From Paenibacillus sp. FSL R7-0204 (GTDB lineage: Bacteria > Bacillota > Bacilli > Paenibacillales > Paenibacillaceae), in contig NZ_JBBOCA010000001.1 of NCBI RefSeq assembly GCF_038002225.1, positions 4,774,001-4,838,000 on the forward strand: DNA of 64,000 bases, read 5' to 3'. Position 1 is the stretch's first letter; each line of letters begins with the position of its first letter. The position numbers and the translations under genes were made by a program. This document shows positions 36,928-45,724 of the stretch, one piece after another. The notes beneath the pieces were generated by a model. That model ran no database searches. It had not been told where the DNA came from and saw only the letters and a program-made list of their open reading frames with translations.

Positions 36928-38058
36928 CTATCGGGACAAGCCCTCAATCACCTGATCGATATTCCACTTAATCATCTTCAGATAGGTGTCTCCGTCTTCG
37001 CCTTCCTTAGCCAGAGAATCCGTGAAAATCTTGGAGTGGACCGGCACCCCGGTCTCACGGGAAATCGTCTCCATCGTCTTAGGGTTGACGCTCGTCTCCA
37101 GGAATAGCGCCGGAATCTGCTTCTCCTTGATAATGCCGATGATCCGGTTCATCTGCTCCGGTGTTCCCTGGCTGTCCGTGTTGATCTCCCAGATGAAAGC
37201 GGACTCGAAGCCATAGGCCCGGGAAAAGTATTTGAAGGCCCCTTCACTGGTGACCAGCACGCGCTTCTCCTGCGGGACCTTGCTCACAGCTTCCTTGGCA
37301 TACTGATCCAGCTCCGTCAGCTCCTTCACATACGCGGTCTGGTTATCCAGATAATACTGCTTGTTGTCCGGGTCCCTTTCGATCACACGAGCGGTAATGA
37401 CATCCACATACTTGACCGCGTTCTGTATATCCAGCCAGGCATGAGGGTCAACCTGGGACTCCTTCCCCTTCTCGGTTAGGTACATCGGCGTGACCTCTTC
37501 GGAGACGGCAAACGCGGCCGCTTCCTTCTTCGTCACCTTGAGCAGATCCTGGAACCAGCCCTTGCCGGTCTCCAGATTCAAGCCGTTATAGAAAATAAGG
37601 TCCGCACTGGAGACCTTGCCTGTATCTGCGGGCAGCGGGTCATACATATGCGGATCTGTGCCTATAGGCACCATGCTGTAGACCTCCGCTTTATCTCCGG
37701 TAATATTCCGGGTCATGTCTGCAATGATTGAATACGTGGCCACAATCTGCAGCTTGCCGTCATCCGCTCCCCCCTTACTGGTGTTGGAGCATGCTGCTAG
37801 TAGTAGAATGAGTACGGATGCCGATAGTATTTTGACAAAATGGATTGGACTTGTACGCTTGCTGTTCCGGGGTAGCCGCGGCTCCAAAGAATGTTTGGCC
37901 CTCCGGCCGCTGTTGTCCCCAGATTTCCTGATGAATACCGCTAATCGCGGTAGAAATCCGGTGACAAAGGCGGACGCTAACGCTCCTACAGTTCCAAAAT
38001 TCTCCTCCGCCGCTCTCCCCTCTCTATCTGTACCCAGGTTCAATCGGTATCGTCTCAT
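36928..38058 (-). CDS. Metal (Mn/Zn) ABC transporter substrate-binding lipoprotein, with repeat-derived N-terminus
   Basis: 376 residues as read. The mature part is a TroA/MntA-type metal receptor. Likely ligands are His in GTDPHMYDPLP, His in VDPHAWLDIQN, Glu in LFLETSVNPK and Asp in SKIFTDSLA. The lipobox LAAC ends at Cys90 instead of the usual position near 20. The extra N-terminus is encoded by a dispersed 122-bp repeat (codons about 17-57). The ATG at 38058 overlaps the permease stop (ATGA). TTG at 37887, just beyond the repeat edge, would give a normal-length signal peptide. It delivers Mn2+ or Zn2+ to the adjacent permease. Confidence 0.88.
   Translation of the reverse strand: MRRYRLNLGTDREGRAAEENFGTVGALASAFVTGFLPRLAVFIRKSGDNSGRRAKHSLEPRLPRNSKRTSPIHFVKILSASVLILLLAACSNTSKGGADDGKLQIVATYSIIADMTRNITGDKAEVYSMVPIGTDPHMYDPLPADTGKVSSADLIFYNGLNLETGKGWFQDLLKVTKKEAAAFAVSEEVTPMYLTEKGKESQVDPHAWLDIQNAVKYVDVITARVIERDPDNKQYYLDNQTAYVKELTELDQYAKEAVSKVPQEKRVLVTSEGAFKYFSRAYGFESAFIWEINTDSQGTPEQMNRIIGIIKEKQIPALFLETSVNPKTMETISRETGVPVHSKIFTDSLAKEGEDGDTYLKMIKWNIDQVIEGLSR
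37889..38010 (+). repeat. Dispersed 122-bp repeat, family B, copy 1
   Basis: Matches 61439-61560 at about 100 of 120 aligned positions. Shared blocks include CCGGCCGCTGTTGT, AGATTTC, GAAATCCG, TGACAAAGGCGGACGCT and CAGTTCCAAA. This copy lies inside the start of the metal-receptor gene and keeps the frame open. Confidence 0.85.
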
Positions 38059-38897
38059 GCTTGCTTCAGTCCTTTCCGCAGAAAATTATTCTTGGGCGAT
38101 ATGATGAATGAAATGCTGAACAGGGTGACGCCTACCAGCACGATTGTTGCACTTGTCGGCAGATTGTAGCGGAAGCTCACGTAAACGCCAATGATCCCCG
38201 AGGCTGCCCCTACTGCAGAGGCTAATACAATCATATGCAGCAAGGAATTAGACCACAGATACGAGGTGGCTGCCGGGATGACCAGCATGGCGATGACCAG
38301 CACAATGCCAACCTGGGACAAGGAGGAGACGGTCACTACAGAGAGCAGCATCATCAGCAGATAATGATAGAAGCCGGTCTTCAGCCCGTATGCCTTCGCG
38401 ACCACCGGATCGAATGAGCTGATCAGCAGCTCTTTGTACAGCAGTGCAATAATGGCAAGCACCGCCAGCATGATGATGAAGGATTGCAGCAGCTCGGATT
38501 GCGGAACGGCCAGAATGTTGCCGAACAGAATATGAGTGAGATCCAGCCCGCTGCGGGCGAACGTAATCAAGACAATGCCGAGTGCAAAGAAGGAGCTGAG
38601 AATGATACCGATGGAGGTATCGCTCTTGATATTGCTGCGGCTGGTGATGAATTGAATGAGAATAGCGGCTAACAAGCCGAACAACGAAGCGCCCAGCAGG
38701 ATGTTGATGCCCAGAATATATGACAGGGCGACGCCCGGAAGCACCGCATGAGATAAGGCATCACCCATCAGTGACATTTTGCGCAGAACGATGAAGCTGC
38801 CGAGCGCCCCCGAGACAATCCCGAGAATAATCGCAGATAACCCGGCGTTCAGGGCGTATACCGGAATATTCAGCAGACTGGATAAGGACTCAAGCAT
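38055..38897 (-). CDS. Metal ABC transporter permease
   Basis: 280 residues from ATG at 38897, 8 bases after GGAGG. About eight membrane helices. ABC-3 family signatures are SFIVLRKMSLMGDALSHAVLPGVAL (near 35-60) and ATSYLWSNSLLHMIV. It forms the membrane channel for the Mn/Zn importer. Its 5' end overlaps the ATPase gene and its stop overlaps the receptor start, so all three genes are coupled. Confidence 0.92.
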   Translation of the reverse strand: MLESLSSLLNIPVYALNAGLSAIILGIVSGALGSFIVLRKMSLMGDALSHAVLPGVALSYILGINILLGASLFGLLAAILIQFITSRSNIKSDTSIGIILSSFFALGIVLITFARSGLDLTHILFGNILAVPQSELLQSFIIMLAVLAIIALLYKELLISSFDPVVAKAYGLKTGFYHYLLMMLLSVVTVSSLSQVGIVLVIAMLVIPAATSYLWSNSLLHMIVLASAVGAASGIIGVYVSFRYNLPTSATIVLVGVTLFSISFIISPKNNFLRKGLKQA

Positions 38898-39636
38898 GAA
38901 CGGCACCTCCTGCCCCCTGGATCATTACATTGCCGAGGGATGTACCGTAAGCTCTGCGGATATTCTCCGTGGTGAAGGTATCCTGCACATCTCCGAAGGC
39001 GATTAGCTGCTTATTGAGCAGAATGATTTTGTCAAAATATTCTTCGACCTCATGCAGATCATGATGCACCACCAGGATGGTCTTGCCTTCCTCGCGGAGC
39101 TGCTTGAACAGGTTCACAATGATGCGCTCGCTGACCATATCAATGCCCACAAACGGCTCATCCAGGAAAAACACACTGGCCTCCTGGGCCAGCGCCCGGG
39201 CGATAAACACCCGCTGCAGCTGCCCGCCGGACAAATTGCTGATTCTCTTATCCGCAAGGTCACCGATCTCCACCATCGCCATGCTGCGCTCCGCAATATT
39301 CCGCTCCTTCTTACCTGGTCGCCGGAACAGCTTTAGGTTCGGATAAGTTCCGGTCAGCACCGTATCCTTAACTGTAATGGGAAAAGTCAGGTCAATATCG
39401 TTCTTCTGCGGCACGTAGGCGATATTCCGTCTGTACAGGGCAATGTCCTTCCCCTCCGCCTTCACCGTTCCGCTTCTCTTCTTGATCACGTCCAGCAGCG
39501 CCTTAATGAATGTGGATTTACCGGCGCCATTGGGCCCGATAATGCCTACCGAATGCCCGAAGGGGATATCGAGCGTCACTCCTTCCAGCGCCGAATGGCC
39601 GAAATAATCAACATTTAAACCTTTAATCTGAATCAT
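38890..39636 (-). CDS. Metal ABC transporter ATP-binding protein
   Basis: 248 residues: Walker A GPNGAGKSTF (near 35), Q-loop YVPQKNDID, signature NLSGGQLQRVFIARAL, Walker B VFFLDEP, switch His in LVVHHDLHEVEEYFD. The sequence is typical of MntB/ZnuC-type ATPases. It is the first gene of the importer operon; a leader of about 180 nt separates it from a promoter with an MntR-like palindrome. Confidence 0.92.
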   Translation of the reverse strand: MIQIKGLNVDYFGHSALEGVTLDIPFGHSVGIIGPNGAGKSTFIKALLDVIKKRSGTVKAEGKDIALYRRNIAYVPQKNDIDLTFPITVKDTVLTGTYPNLKLFRRPGKKERNIAERSMAMVEIGDLADKRISNLSGGQLQRVFIARALAQEASVFFLDEPFVGIDMVSERIIVNLFKQLREEGKTILVVHHDLHEVEEYFDKIILLNKQLIAFGDVQDTFTTENIRRAYGTSLGNVMIQGAGGAVHA

Positions 39637-39794
39637 ATGAACACCCCGTCTCTTCTTTGGTCTATCTGGCTAAATTGAACTAATGATTTTTTAGGTTTTG
39701 GAATTGGCTGTTCGCCACTTTTCCCTAAACTTAAATTTTTTAGTCCAATCTATATAGCCTATTAACGCGTCTATTGTTTCACATATACACATAT

Positions 39795-39855
39795 GTTTCC
39801 CTTGGGAAACTTTTATTCTTATGGATAATATATTTGATCATAGGCAAATTGTCAA
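39795..39855 (-). promoter_or_regulatory. Promoter and MntR/DtxR-like operator of the metal importer
   Basis: Minus-strand TTGACA (39850-39855), 17 bases and TATATT (39827-39832) form a near-consensus promoter. Just downstream, GTTTCCCTTGGGAAAC (39795-39810) is a perfect 7-bp inverted repeat around TT. It resembles my recollection of the B. subtilis MntR box (TTTGCCTTAAGGAAAC), pointing to manganese repression. Confidence 0.7.
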
Positions 39856-40530
39856 CGGTAATTTAAATTTCAATTTGTAGGCGTGGCGAGCTTGGGCAAA
39901 GTTCAGGGGCACAGGAATCGGTTAAGGGAAGGCGGAGGACGTTCAGGGGCTCCCAGAATATCGAGGGACTACGGGGATTGGAGGGAGCGCGGGCATGCTC
40001 AGGGTCACAAGAAGGTACTTGGATACGGAATTTTCTAGTGGATGCCTAAGAGTTTACGGACAACGGGGATGTACAGGGTCCGGAGGCATGTCCACGGGCA
40101 GGGCGTCTCCCTCTTAGCTGCAAACAGGTGGAAAAACGTATCTTAATTAGACCACTTCAGGCAAATGCATGGAAACAAGTGGAAATAGTGCAACTAAAAT
40201 AGTTTATTTGGGCTTCTGCAGCTGAATGGGCTGAAATTAAGTGTTGTTTATACAACTGTTGTCCGGGAAGCGCTCATTCGTTCATCAGCAAGTGGAGGAA
40301 ATCCACCTAATTCCTTAGGTAAACGTCTTTCTACTACGCGGGAGCATATTGTGTTCTCTTTTCCGCATACATCCAGCTTGCGTGCACCCGCTCCACACCT
40401 CCGCATAAGCTAGCTATCATCATATGTGCCTCTGCAATCAACAAAAAAAGCCCAACCCGGCTGCCGCGTGCGCGGACAACCTGATCAGACCGATGGAAGT
40501 TGCTCTTTTCACCATTCATACTATCCCCCG
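39856..40530. other. Non-coding spacer of about 675 bp
   Basis: No convincing gene on either strand. The left part (39885-40110) is purine-rich with many GGGG, GGAG and TTCAGGGGC/TTCAGGGGCT echoes. The middle (40125-40215) has two related blocks, CAGGTGGAAAAACGTAT and CAAGTGGAAATAGTGCAA. A small hairpin GTGGA-GGAAA-TCCAC lies near 40292-40306. The right end carries a motif (TGTGTTC...TTTTCCGCATACAT) resembling sequences at 20887 and 51550. It may be decayed repeat DNA. Confidence 0.5.
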
Positions 40531-41844
40531 CTATGCCTGAAAAATCTCCTCCAGCACACGCCCGTCCCCCGGCACGAACCTCATCCCCAGAATTCGTCCC
40601 ATCGTCGGGGCGATGTCGACCATCTCCAGATCACCGATGGGATATTCCTGCTTAATCCCTGCCCCTGCGATGACGACATTGCAGCGGTATCCGCTTGCAT
40701 CCGGGGAGTAGCCATGCGTAGCATAGCGTATACCCTCAGCCTGCAGATCGGTGACCAGCGTGTCCGCCAGCGCCTCATCGAAGCTGTAACCCTGCTGTGC
40801 TTCTAGCATGACTTTTGCCACCGGGCTGGCATGGAGTTGCTTCAATGTCTCTTCCGTATATACACTCTCTATTCCTGGTGCACCGTCACGCCTATATTCA
40901 TCCACCGCCGCCAAGGCCAGCTGCTGCGCTTCCTCATCTCCGGGCTGCACATGCAGGTATGCCGAACCGCCGCCGCTCTGGAAGTAGGCCCTCCAGTGCA
41001 TGACGCCGTCCTTCTCATAGATCAGCCCCTTAGCCTGCAAAAGATTGTTCAAATGCACCTTGTAGCGCACATTGAACTGACCATGGTCACCCAGCACCAT
41101 AATCACCGTCTCCTCGCGGATTCCGGCATCCTCTACCGCCTTCATGATCTCACCCAGCCGGTTGTCCATCCGCAGGATGACATCGTCTACTTCCCCGCTA
41201 TCCGTGCCGTACATATGCTTGGTGTCATCCAGGTCGATTAGATGCATCAGCAGCAGGTTCGGCTTATGCCGCTTAATTGTATCGGCGGCGCATTTCGTGG
41301 TGAAGTTATCGAGCTGCGGCTGGGCGATGCCCTGCCTGATCCGTCCGTATTTCAGCTCCAGCCGGGCGCAGTACAGGGGACTGCCGCTTCGCAGTATCTT
41401 GAGCGCCTGATTCTCTCCTTTTAGCGCACGGATCTCCGGGATATTATACTGAATCGAGGACTTGCCGCTTACCGGCCAGAGCAGTCCCGCCGTACTCAGC
41501 CCCGCCTTACGCGCCGCATCATAGATTGTTGGCACCTGGACCGCCTCCCGGAACCAGAACCAGCGCTGCTCCTCCTCCGGCACGAACGGCTGCAGCGGAT
41601 TGTTGTGATAGATGCCGTGTTTATCCGGGTAGACGCCGGTAGCGATGGTCGTATGCACCACGTAAGTGAGTGTAGGATAGACACTTCTGAGACGGTTGCT
41701 ATAGGCACCGCCGGTGATTAGCTTCGACAGATTGGGCAGGCGGCTGGCCATCTCCCAGTGATCTTCAGAGAAGGCATCATAGGAGATGACGATCAGATGC
41801 TTGGCTGCCGGGGGTGGTTGCGGTTGCAGTCCAGTAGATTCCAT
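40531..41844 (-). CDS. Alkaline phosphatase-superfamily phosphodiesterase (nucleotide pyrophosphatase type)
   Basis: 437 residues, no signal peptide. Metal ligands and nucleophile can be placed: Asp in LIVISYDAFSED, Thr in YPTLTYVVHTT, Asp/His in HLIDLDDTKHMYG, Asp-His in LGDHGQF and His in RYATHGYSPD. This is the two-zinc site of type I phosphodiesterase/pyrophosphatase proteins, which cleave phosphodiester or pyrophosphate bonds; the natural substrate is unknown. It follows the MFS gene by one base and is probably cotranscribed with it. Confidence 0.87.
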   Translation of the reverse strand: MESTGLQPQPPPAAKHLIVISYDAFSEDHWEMASRLPNLSKLITGGAYSNRLRSVYPTLTYVVHTTIATGVYPDKHGIYHNNPLQPFVPEEEQRWFWFREAVQVPTIYDAARKAGLSTAGLLWPVSGKSSIQYNIPEIRALKGENQALKILRSGSPLYCARLELKYGRIRQGIAQPQLDNFTTKCAADTIKRHKPNLLLMHLIDLDDTKHMYGTDSGEVDDVILRMDNRLGEIMKAVEDAGIREETVIMVLGDHGQFNVRYKVHLNNLLQAKGLIYEKDGVMHWRAYFQSGGGSAYLHVQPGDEEAQQLALAAVDEYRRDGAPGIESVYTEETLKQLHASPVAKVMLEAQQGYSFDEALADTLVTDLQAEGIRYATHGYSPDASGYRCNVVIAGAGIKQEYPIGDLEMVDIAPTMGRILGMRFVPGDGRVLEEIFQA

Positions 41845-41845
41845 A

Positions 41846-43072
41846 CTATGTCCCCTTTGGCAATGTGATGAAGATGAAGAAGCCGATCAGAAAGAGCGGA
41901 ATAATCGACAAAATACTGTAGCGGGCATCCCCGCTCAAGGTAGTGGTCAGAGACATTAAGGCAGGGCCGAGAATCGCCGCGAACTTGCCGAAAATATTAT
42001 AGAACCCGAAGAATTCGTTGGAATTCTCCTTCGGGATGATTTTGGCGAAATAGGACCGGCTCAGCGCCTGAATGCCGCCCTGGGCCGAGCCGATCAGCGC
42101 ACCCAGCAGGAAGATATGCCACACCGAGCTAATGAAGAACGCTGCGATACAAGAGATCACGTAGGTGAAGATCCCGGCAATAATCAGATTCCGGGCGGAG
42201 TAGGTTTTGGCCAGATTACCATAGAGAATCGCGCAGGGAAAGGCAATAATCTGGATGATGAGCAGAATTCCCAGCAGCGTGAAGGTGTCGAGGGCATCTG
42301 TGCCGAGGACGGAAGTGGCGTAGGGGACAACCATTTTGATAATCGTATCCACTCCGTCAATATAGAAGAAATAAGCGAGCAGGAACACAAAGACGATGCG
42401 GTGCTGGCGGATATTCCTGAAGGTGGCAGCGATACGCTGGAAACTCCGGGCCACAGGCTTCGGCTCAGGCTCGATGTAATATCTCTGCTTCACATCCCGG
42501 ATCATCGGCACCGTCAGCAGTCCCCACCAGAGCGCCGTAATGATGAACCCGATCTGGTAGCCGATGGCCTTGTCCATTCCCAGCAGGAAGATCAGCAGCA
42601 GACTGATGCCGAACGGAATACAACTGAAAATGTAGCCGTAGGCGAACCCTCGGGTAGACACCTTGTCCATCCGTTCATCCTCCGTAATATCCACGAGGAA
42701 GGAATCGTAGAAGATATTGGACCCGGCGAAGCCGACCGCTGACAGAATGTAAAAGGCAATAAGCAGTTGCCATAGCCCGCTATCCGGGGACACGAAAGCC
42801 AGGGAGGCGGTGGCAAGGATACCGAGCGCAGCGAAAAAAATAAAGAACCGCTTCTTCCGGTCTTTATAATCGGCAATTGTACCGAGAATCGGGCTGAGGA
42901 CCGCGACCAGAATACTGGCGATGGAGTTGAAATACCCCAGGTCCATGCTGCTGCCCACATTATCGAACATCCCGAAGATAATCGGCAGCAGCGCCGTAGT
43001 CACGGCCATCGAATACGCGGAATTCCCGCAGTCGTATAGAATCCACGATCTCTCCTCTTTGCTTAGCTTCAT
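41846..43072 (-). CDS. MFS transporter, UMF1 family
   Basis: 408 residues, about 12 membrane helices. The opening SWILYDCGNSAYSMAVTTALLPIIF is the diagnostic N-terminus of the UMF1 (Atg22-like) family, and FLVDITEDERMDKVSTRGFAYGYI (near 130) and SRSYFAKIIPKENSNEFFGFYNIFGK (near 330) are further hallmarks. Substrates in bacteria are mostly unknown. Paired with the phosphodiesterase downstream, it could export or import a hydrolysis product, but that is inference. Confidence 0.88.
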   Translation of the reverse strand: MKLSKEERSWILYDCGNSAYSMAVTTALLPIIFGMFDNVGSSMDLGYFNSIASILVAVLSPILGTIADYKDRKKRFFIFFAALGILATASLAFVSPDSGLWQLLIAFYILSAVGFAGSNIFYDSFLVDITEDERMDKVSTRGFAYGYIFSCIPFGISLLLIFLLGMDKAIGYQIGFIITALWWGLLTVPMIRDVKQRYYIEPEPKPVARSFQRIAATFRNIRQHRIVFVFLLAYFFYIDGVDTIIKMVVPYATSVLGTDALDTFTLLGILLIIQIIAFPCAILYGNLAKTYSARNLIIAGIFTYVISCIAAFFISSVWHIFLLGALIGSAQGGIQALSRSYFAKIIPKENSNEFFGFYNIFGKFAAILGPALMSLTTTLSGDARYSILSIIPLFLIGFFIFITLPKGT

Positions 43073-43178
43073 CTCATCTTCTCCTCTTATAACCGATTGT
43101 TTCAGTTATATCACGCGAACATATGAAGCATGTTAATGGGATGTAAAATCATTGGCGGATGATTACACAGGAGCAGCT

Positions 43179-43886
43179 TTAATGATCTTCCCGGTAAGCC
43201 CCCGGGGTGCTGCCGGTGTATTTTTTGAACACCTTGTTGAAGTAATGCTTGTTCTCATACCCGACCCGGCGTCCGATCTCGACTACCGGCAGATCCCGGT
43301 GGAGGCTCAGCAGCTTCTGCGCTTCCTTGATCCGGGTGGTATTCAGGAAATGGACGAACGTATCACCCGTGACCTTCTTGAACAGGCTGCTAATGTAATT
43401 CGGATGAAGGTTCATCAGCTCGGCCAGATGATCCAGGGACAGGTCATTCATATAATTCAGCCGGGTATAGGCAAGAATCCGCTTGGCATGGGGCGGACAG
43501 TCCGAGCTGTCCACGGAGGGTAGATTCCGGTTCACCTGACTCAGCAGCCGGGCTACCTCCTCCTTATCCACCGGCTTCAGCAGGTAATCCACTACCCCGT
43601 AGCGGAGTGCCCGGCGGGCATATTCGAAGTCATCATGTCCGGTAAGAATAATGAAGCGCTCACATAAACCGTTCTCCTTCGCCTCCTCCATCATCTCGAA
43701 CCCGTTCTTCTCCGGCATATGCAGGTCCGTTACCGTCACATCCGGCATATATTCCTTCATGATCTGAAGCGCCTCGAAGGCGTCGCCGGCCTCGCGGATC
43801 TCAGCTCCGACCGGCGCGGCTCCGCCAATCACCTTCACCAGCCCTCCAAGGATAATCGGCTCATCGTCTACGATCAGAATTCTCAT
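43179..43886 (-). CDS. Response regulator with AraC output domain (YesN-like)
   Basis: 235 residues. The receiver domain (1-120) has the acidic pocket DDE at 7-9, the phospho-acceptor Asp in VTVTDLHMPEKNG and Lys in YLLKPVDK. The AraC domain (about 135-235) reads SLDHLAELMNLHPNYISSLFKKVTG and VVEIGRRVGYENKHYFNKVFKK. Shorter than most YesN proteins because the linker is minimal. Its start overlaps the kinase stop by 4 bases. It probably activates the adjacent Lpl-type sugar importer. Confidence 0.92.
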   Translation of the reverse strand: MRILIVDDEPIILGGLVKVIGGAAPVGAEIREAGDAFEALQIMKEYMPDVTVTDLHMPEKNGFEMMEEAKENGLCERFIILTGHDDFEYARRALRYGVVDYLLKPVDKEEVARLLSQVNRNLPSVDSSDCPPHAKRILAYTRLNYMNDLSLDHLAELMNLHPNYISSLFKKVTGDTFVHFLNTTRIKEAQKLLSLHRDLPVVEIGRRVGYENKHYFNKVFKKYTGSTPGAYREDH

Positions 43887-45628
43887 GCTTGCTCTGCCGC
43901 CCCTTTCGATAGGATGATGGCCAGGCAGGTCCCCTTGCCCTCTTCACTCTCAAGCTCCAGCCGTGAAGTCCCGCCATAGAATGATTTAATCCGCTCGCTG
44001 ACATTATACAGGCCCACGCCTCCCTCCGCCTCTTCCCGAGTTTTCACCTCTTCCCCGCGGGATAACCGGGCACGAAGCTGCTGCACCTGTTCTTCAGGAA
44101 TGCCAAGGCCGCTGTCCGACACGCTGATTCGGATCTCCTCCGCCGTCTCCTTCGCCTGAATCAGGATATGGACCGGCCGCAGCGTCACGGCAGCTCCGTG
44201 AACAATACTATTCTCGACCAGCGGCTGGAGGATGAATCTTGGACAGATCAGGGTCTCGGCAGCCACAGCGACATCGACCTCATAGGTAAGTCTTTTTTGC
44301 AGCCGCATTTTGTGAATATTGAGGTAGAACACTACAGTCTCTAGCTCTTGGGAGAGAACGGTATGATCGTCTTGGGCGGACAGGCTGTAGCGCATCAGCT
44401 TACCGAACCAGTAAGAGATCTCCGCCACTTCCTTGTCGTTGTTCGATTCGGCCAGCATGCGGATGGTCTCCAGTGTATTATAGAGAAAATGCGGCTTGAT
44501 CTGGGCCTGGAGCACCTTGTAAGCGGCTTCCTTATTGCGCAGCTCGGCCCGGTGGACATTGTTGATCAGCTCATCCATGCGCAGGAGCATCGAATTATAG
44601 GTCTCGGTCAGGAAGCTGATCTCATCCCTGCGGCCCGGCTTATCCTCCTTGCTGACCGATTGCTTCAGGTTGTCATCATTCAGATTGCGCATATGTCTGG
44701 CGAGGCGGAGAACGCGCTTCGTAATCGTTGAAGCAAGGGTGTAATAGGCAAACGACAATAACGCAAGCAGCACCGCAAATGTCGTAATCATCACCAGCTC
44801 CTGGCTCCGGATCGAGTGGAACACCTCGGATACCTTGCCGATTACGGCGACACGCACACCCAGTTCCTTCATATATAGCTGATTAACAATGACCTCCCGG
44901 TTAATGAAATACGTCTGCGCTTCTCCCGAAGCCAGTCTGCTCCAGGTGGCATCGTCCACCGCTGCGGGGATACCTGCCCGCATAAGCGGCTCGCCCTCTG
45001 CCGGCAGAAGCAGCGCGGTCCAATCCCCTCCGCCTGTTGCCCGGTAGAATTTGCGGATCAGCTCACTGCCAACCCGCAGCTCCAGCAGTCCCACAATCTC
45101 GGTAAAGTCATTATTATATATTTTCTGGTAGAATACCAGCGGGGGCGCTTCCACCTCAGGATCGGGAATGATCCATTTGCCCTGTCCCGGCCGCAGCATA
45201 CGGGTAGCCTCGGCACCCTGTTCGTTCAGCGCCGATAGTTCGAGCAGCCGGTCAGTAATGGGCAGCACGCCCGGCTTGGTTATATAGATTCTGAACGTGT
45301 CGATCTCAGGACTGATATTAAGCGATTGCAGAATCACCGGATTGATATAACGGTTATAGGCATATACGCTCTCTGAGTCCGTCTCATAGCTGCCGTCCAG
45401 ATAGTCTGTGACATACGGGTTGTACTGGAGCATACGCTGGGTGGAATCAATCCGGGCCAGATCCGCCTTCATATTGGCATAGGCCTGCTCCAGTATCTTT
45501 TGACGGCTCTCCACAAACTGGCTGCTTACACTGTCATAGATCTTACTATAATAATAGTAGCCAAACGTAACTACAGGAATAAAAATCAGAAAGATATACC
45601 CTACTATCATCTTGCGTACAATGCTCAC
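43883..45628 (-). CDS. Sensor histidine kinase (YesM-like)
   Basis: 581 residues from GTG at 45628, with GGAGGG about 10 bases upstream; the longer frame to ATG 45682 has no site and starts against a terminator. Membrane helix 1 is at about 8-28 (IVGYIFLIFIPVVTFGYYYY), an extracellular sensor domain to about 275, helix 2 near 280-300 and HAMP 305-350. The His_kinase box is LQAQIKPHFLYNTLETIRML (near 395) and the ATPase domain has RFILQPLVENSIVHGA and SDSGLGIPEEQ. It senses an extracellular carbohydrate for the response regulator downstream. Confidence 0.9.
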   Translation of the reverse strand: MSIVRKMIVGYIFLIFIPVVTFGYYYYSKIYDSVSSQFVESRQKILEQAYANMKADLARIDSTQRMLQYNPYVTDYLDGSYETDSESVYAYNRYINPVILQSLNISPEIDTFRIYITKPGVLPITDRLLELSALNEQGAEATRMLRPGQGKWIIPDPEVEAPPLVFYQKIYNNDFTEIVGLLELRVGSELIRKFYRATGGGDWTALLLPAEGEPLMRAGIPAAVDDATWSRLASGEAQTYFINREVIVNQLYMKELGVRVAVIGKVSEVFHSIRSQELVMITTFAVLLALLSFAYYTLASTITKRVLRLARHMRNLNDDNLKQSVSKEDKPGRRDEISFLTETYNSMLLRMDELINNVHRAELRNKEAAYKVLQAQIKPHFLYNTLETIRMLAESNNDKEVAEISYWFGKLMRYSLSAQDDHTVLSQELETVVFYLNIHKMRLQKRLTYEVDVAVAAETLICPRFILQPLVENSIVHGAAVTLRPVHILIQAKETAEEIRISVSDSGLGIPEEQVQQLRARLSRGEEVKTREEAEGGVGLYNVSERIKSFYGGTSRLELESEEGKGTCLAIILSKGAAEQA

Positions 45629-45688
45629 GGCAGACTGTCCCTCCGGTGCCCGACTTGTGTTCTCTAATCCTACCATGAACATGTAAAA

Positions 45689-45713
45689 CCCGGTAGAGAC
45701 AGGTCTCTACCGG
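45689..45713 (-). terminator. Terminator of the Lpl-type importer operon
   Basis: CCGGTAGAGAC-AG-GTCTCTACCGG is a perfect 11-bp stem followed on the minus strand by GGTTTTAC. It lies 12 bases after the binding-protein stop and before the kinase gene, so the two-component genes may depend on partial read-through. Confidence 0.75.
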
Positions 45714-45724
45714 CAGGAATTCGC

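Noticed and set aside
40334..40519. 61-codon minus-strand frame with a GGGGG site 5 bases before ATG
   Set aside because: The peptide resembles nothing I know and spans a spacer with repeat-like motifs; the evidence is too thin to call a gene.
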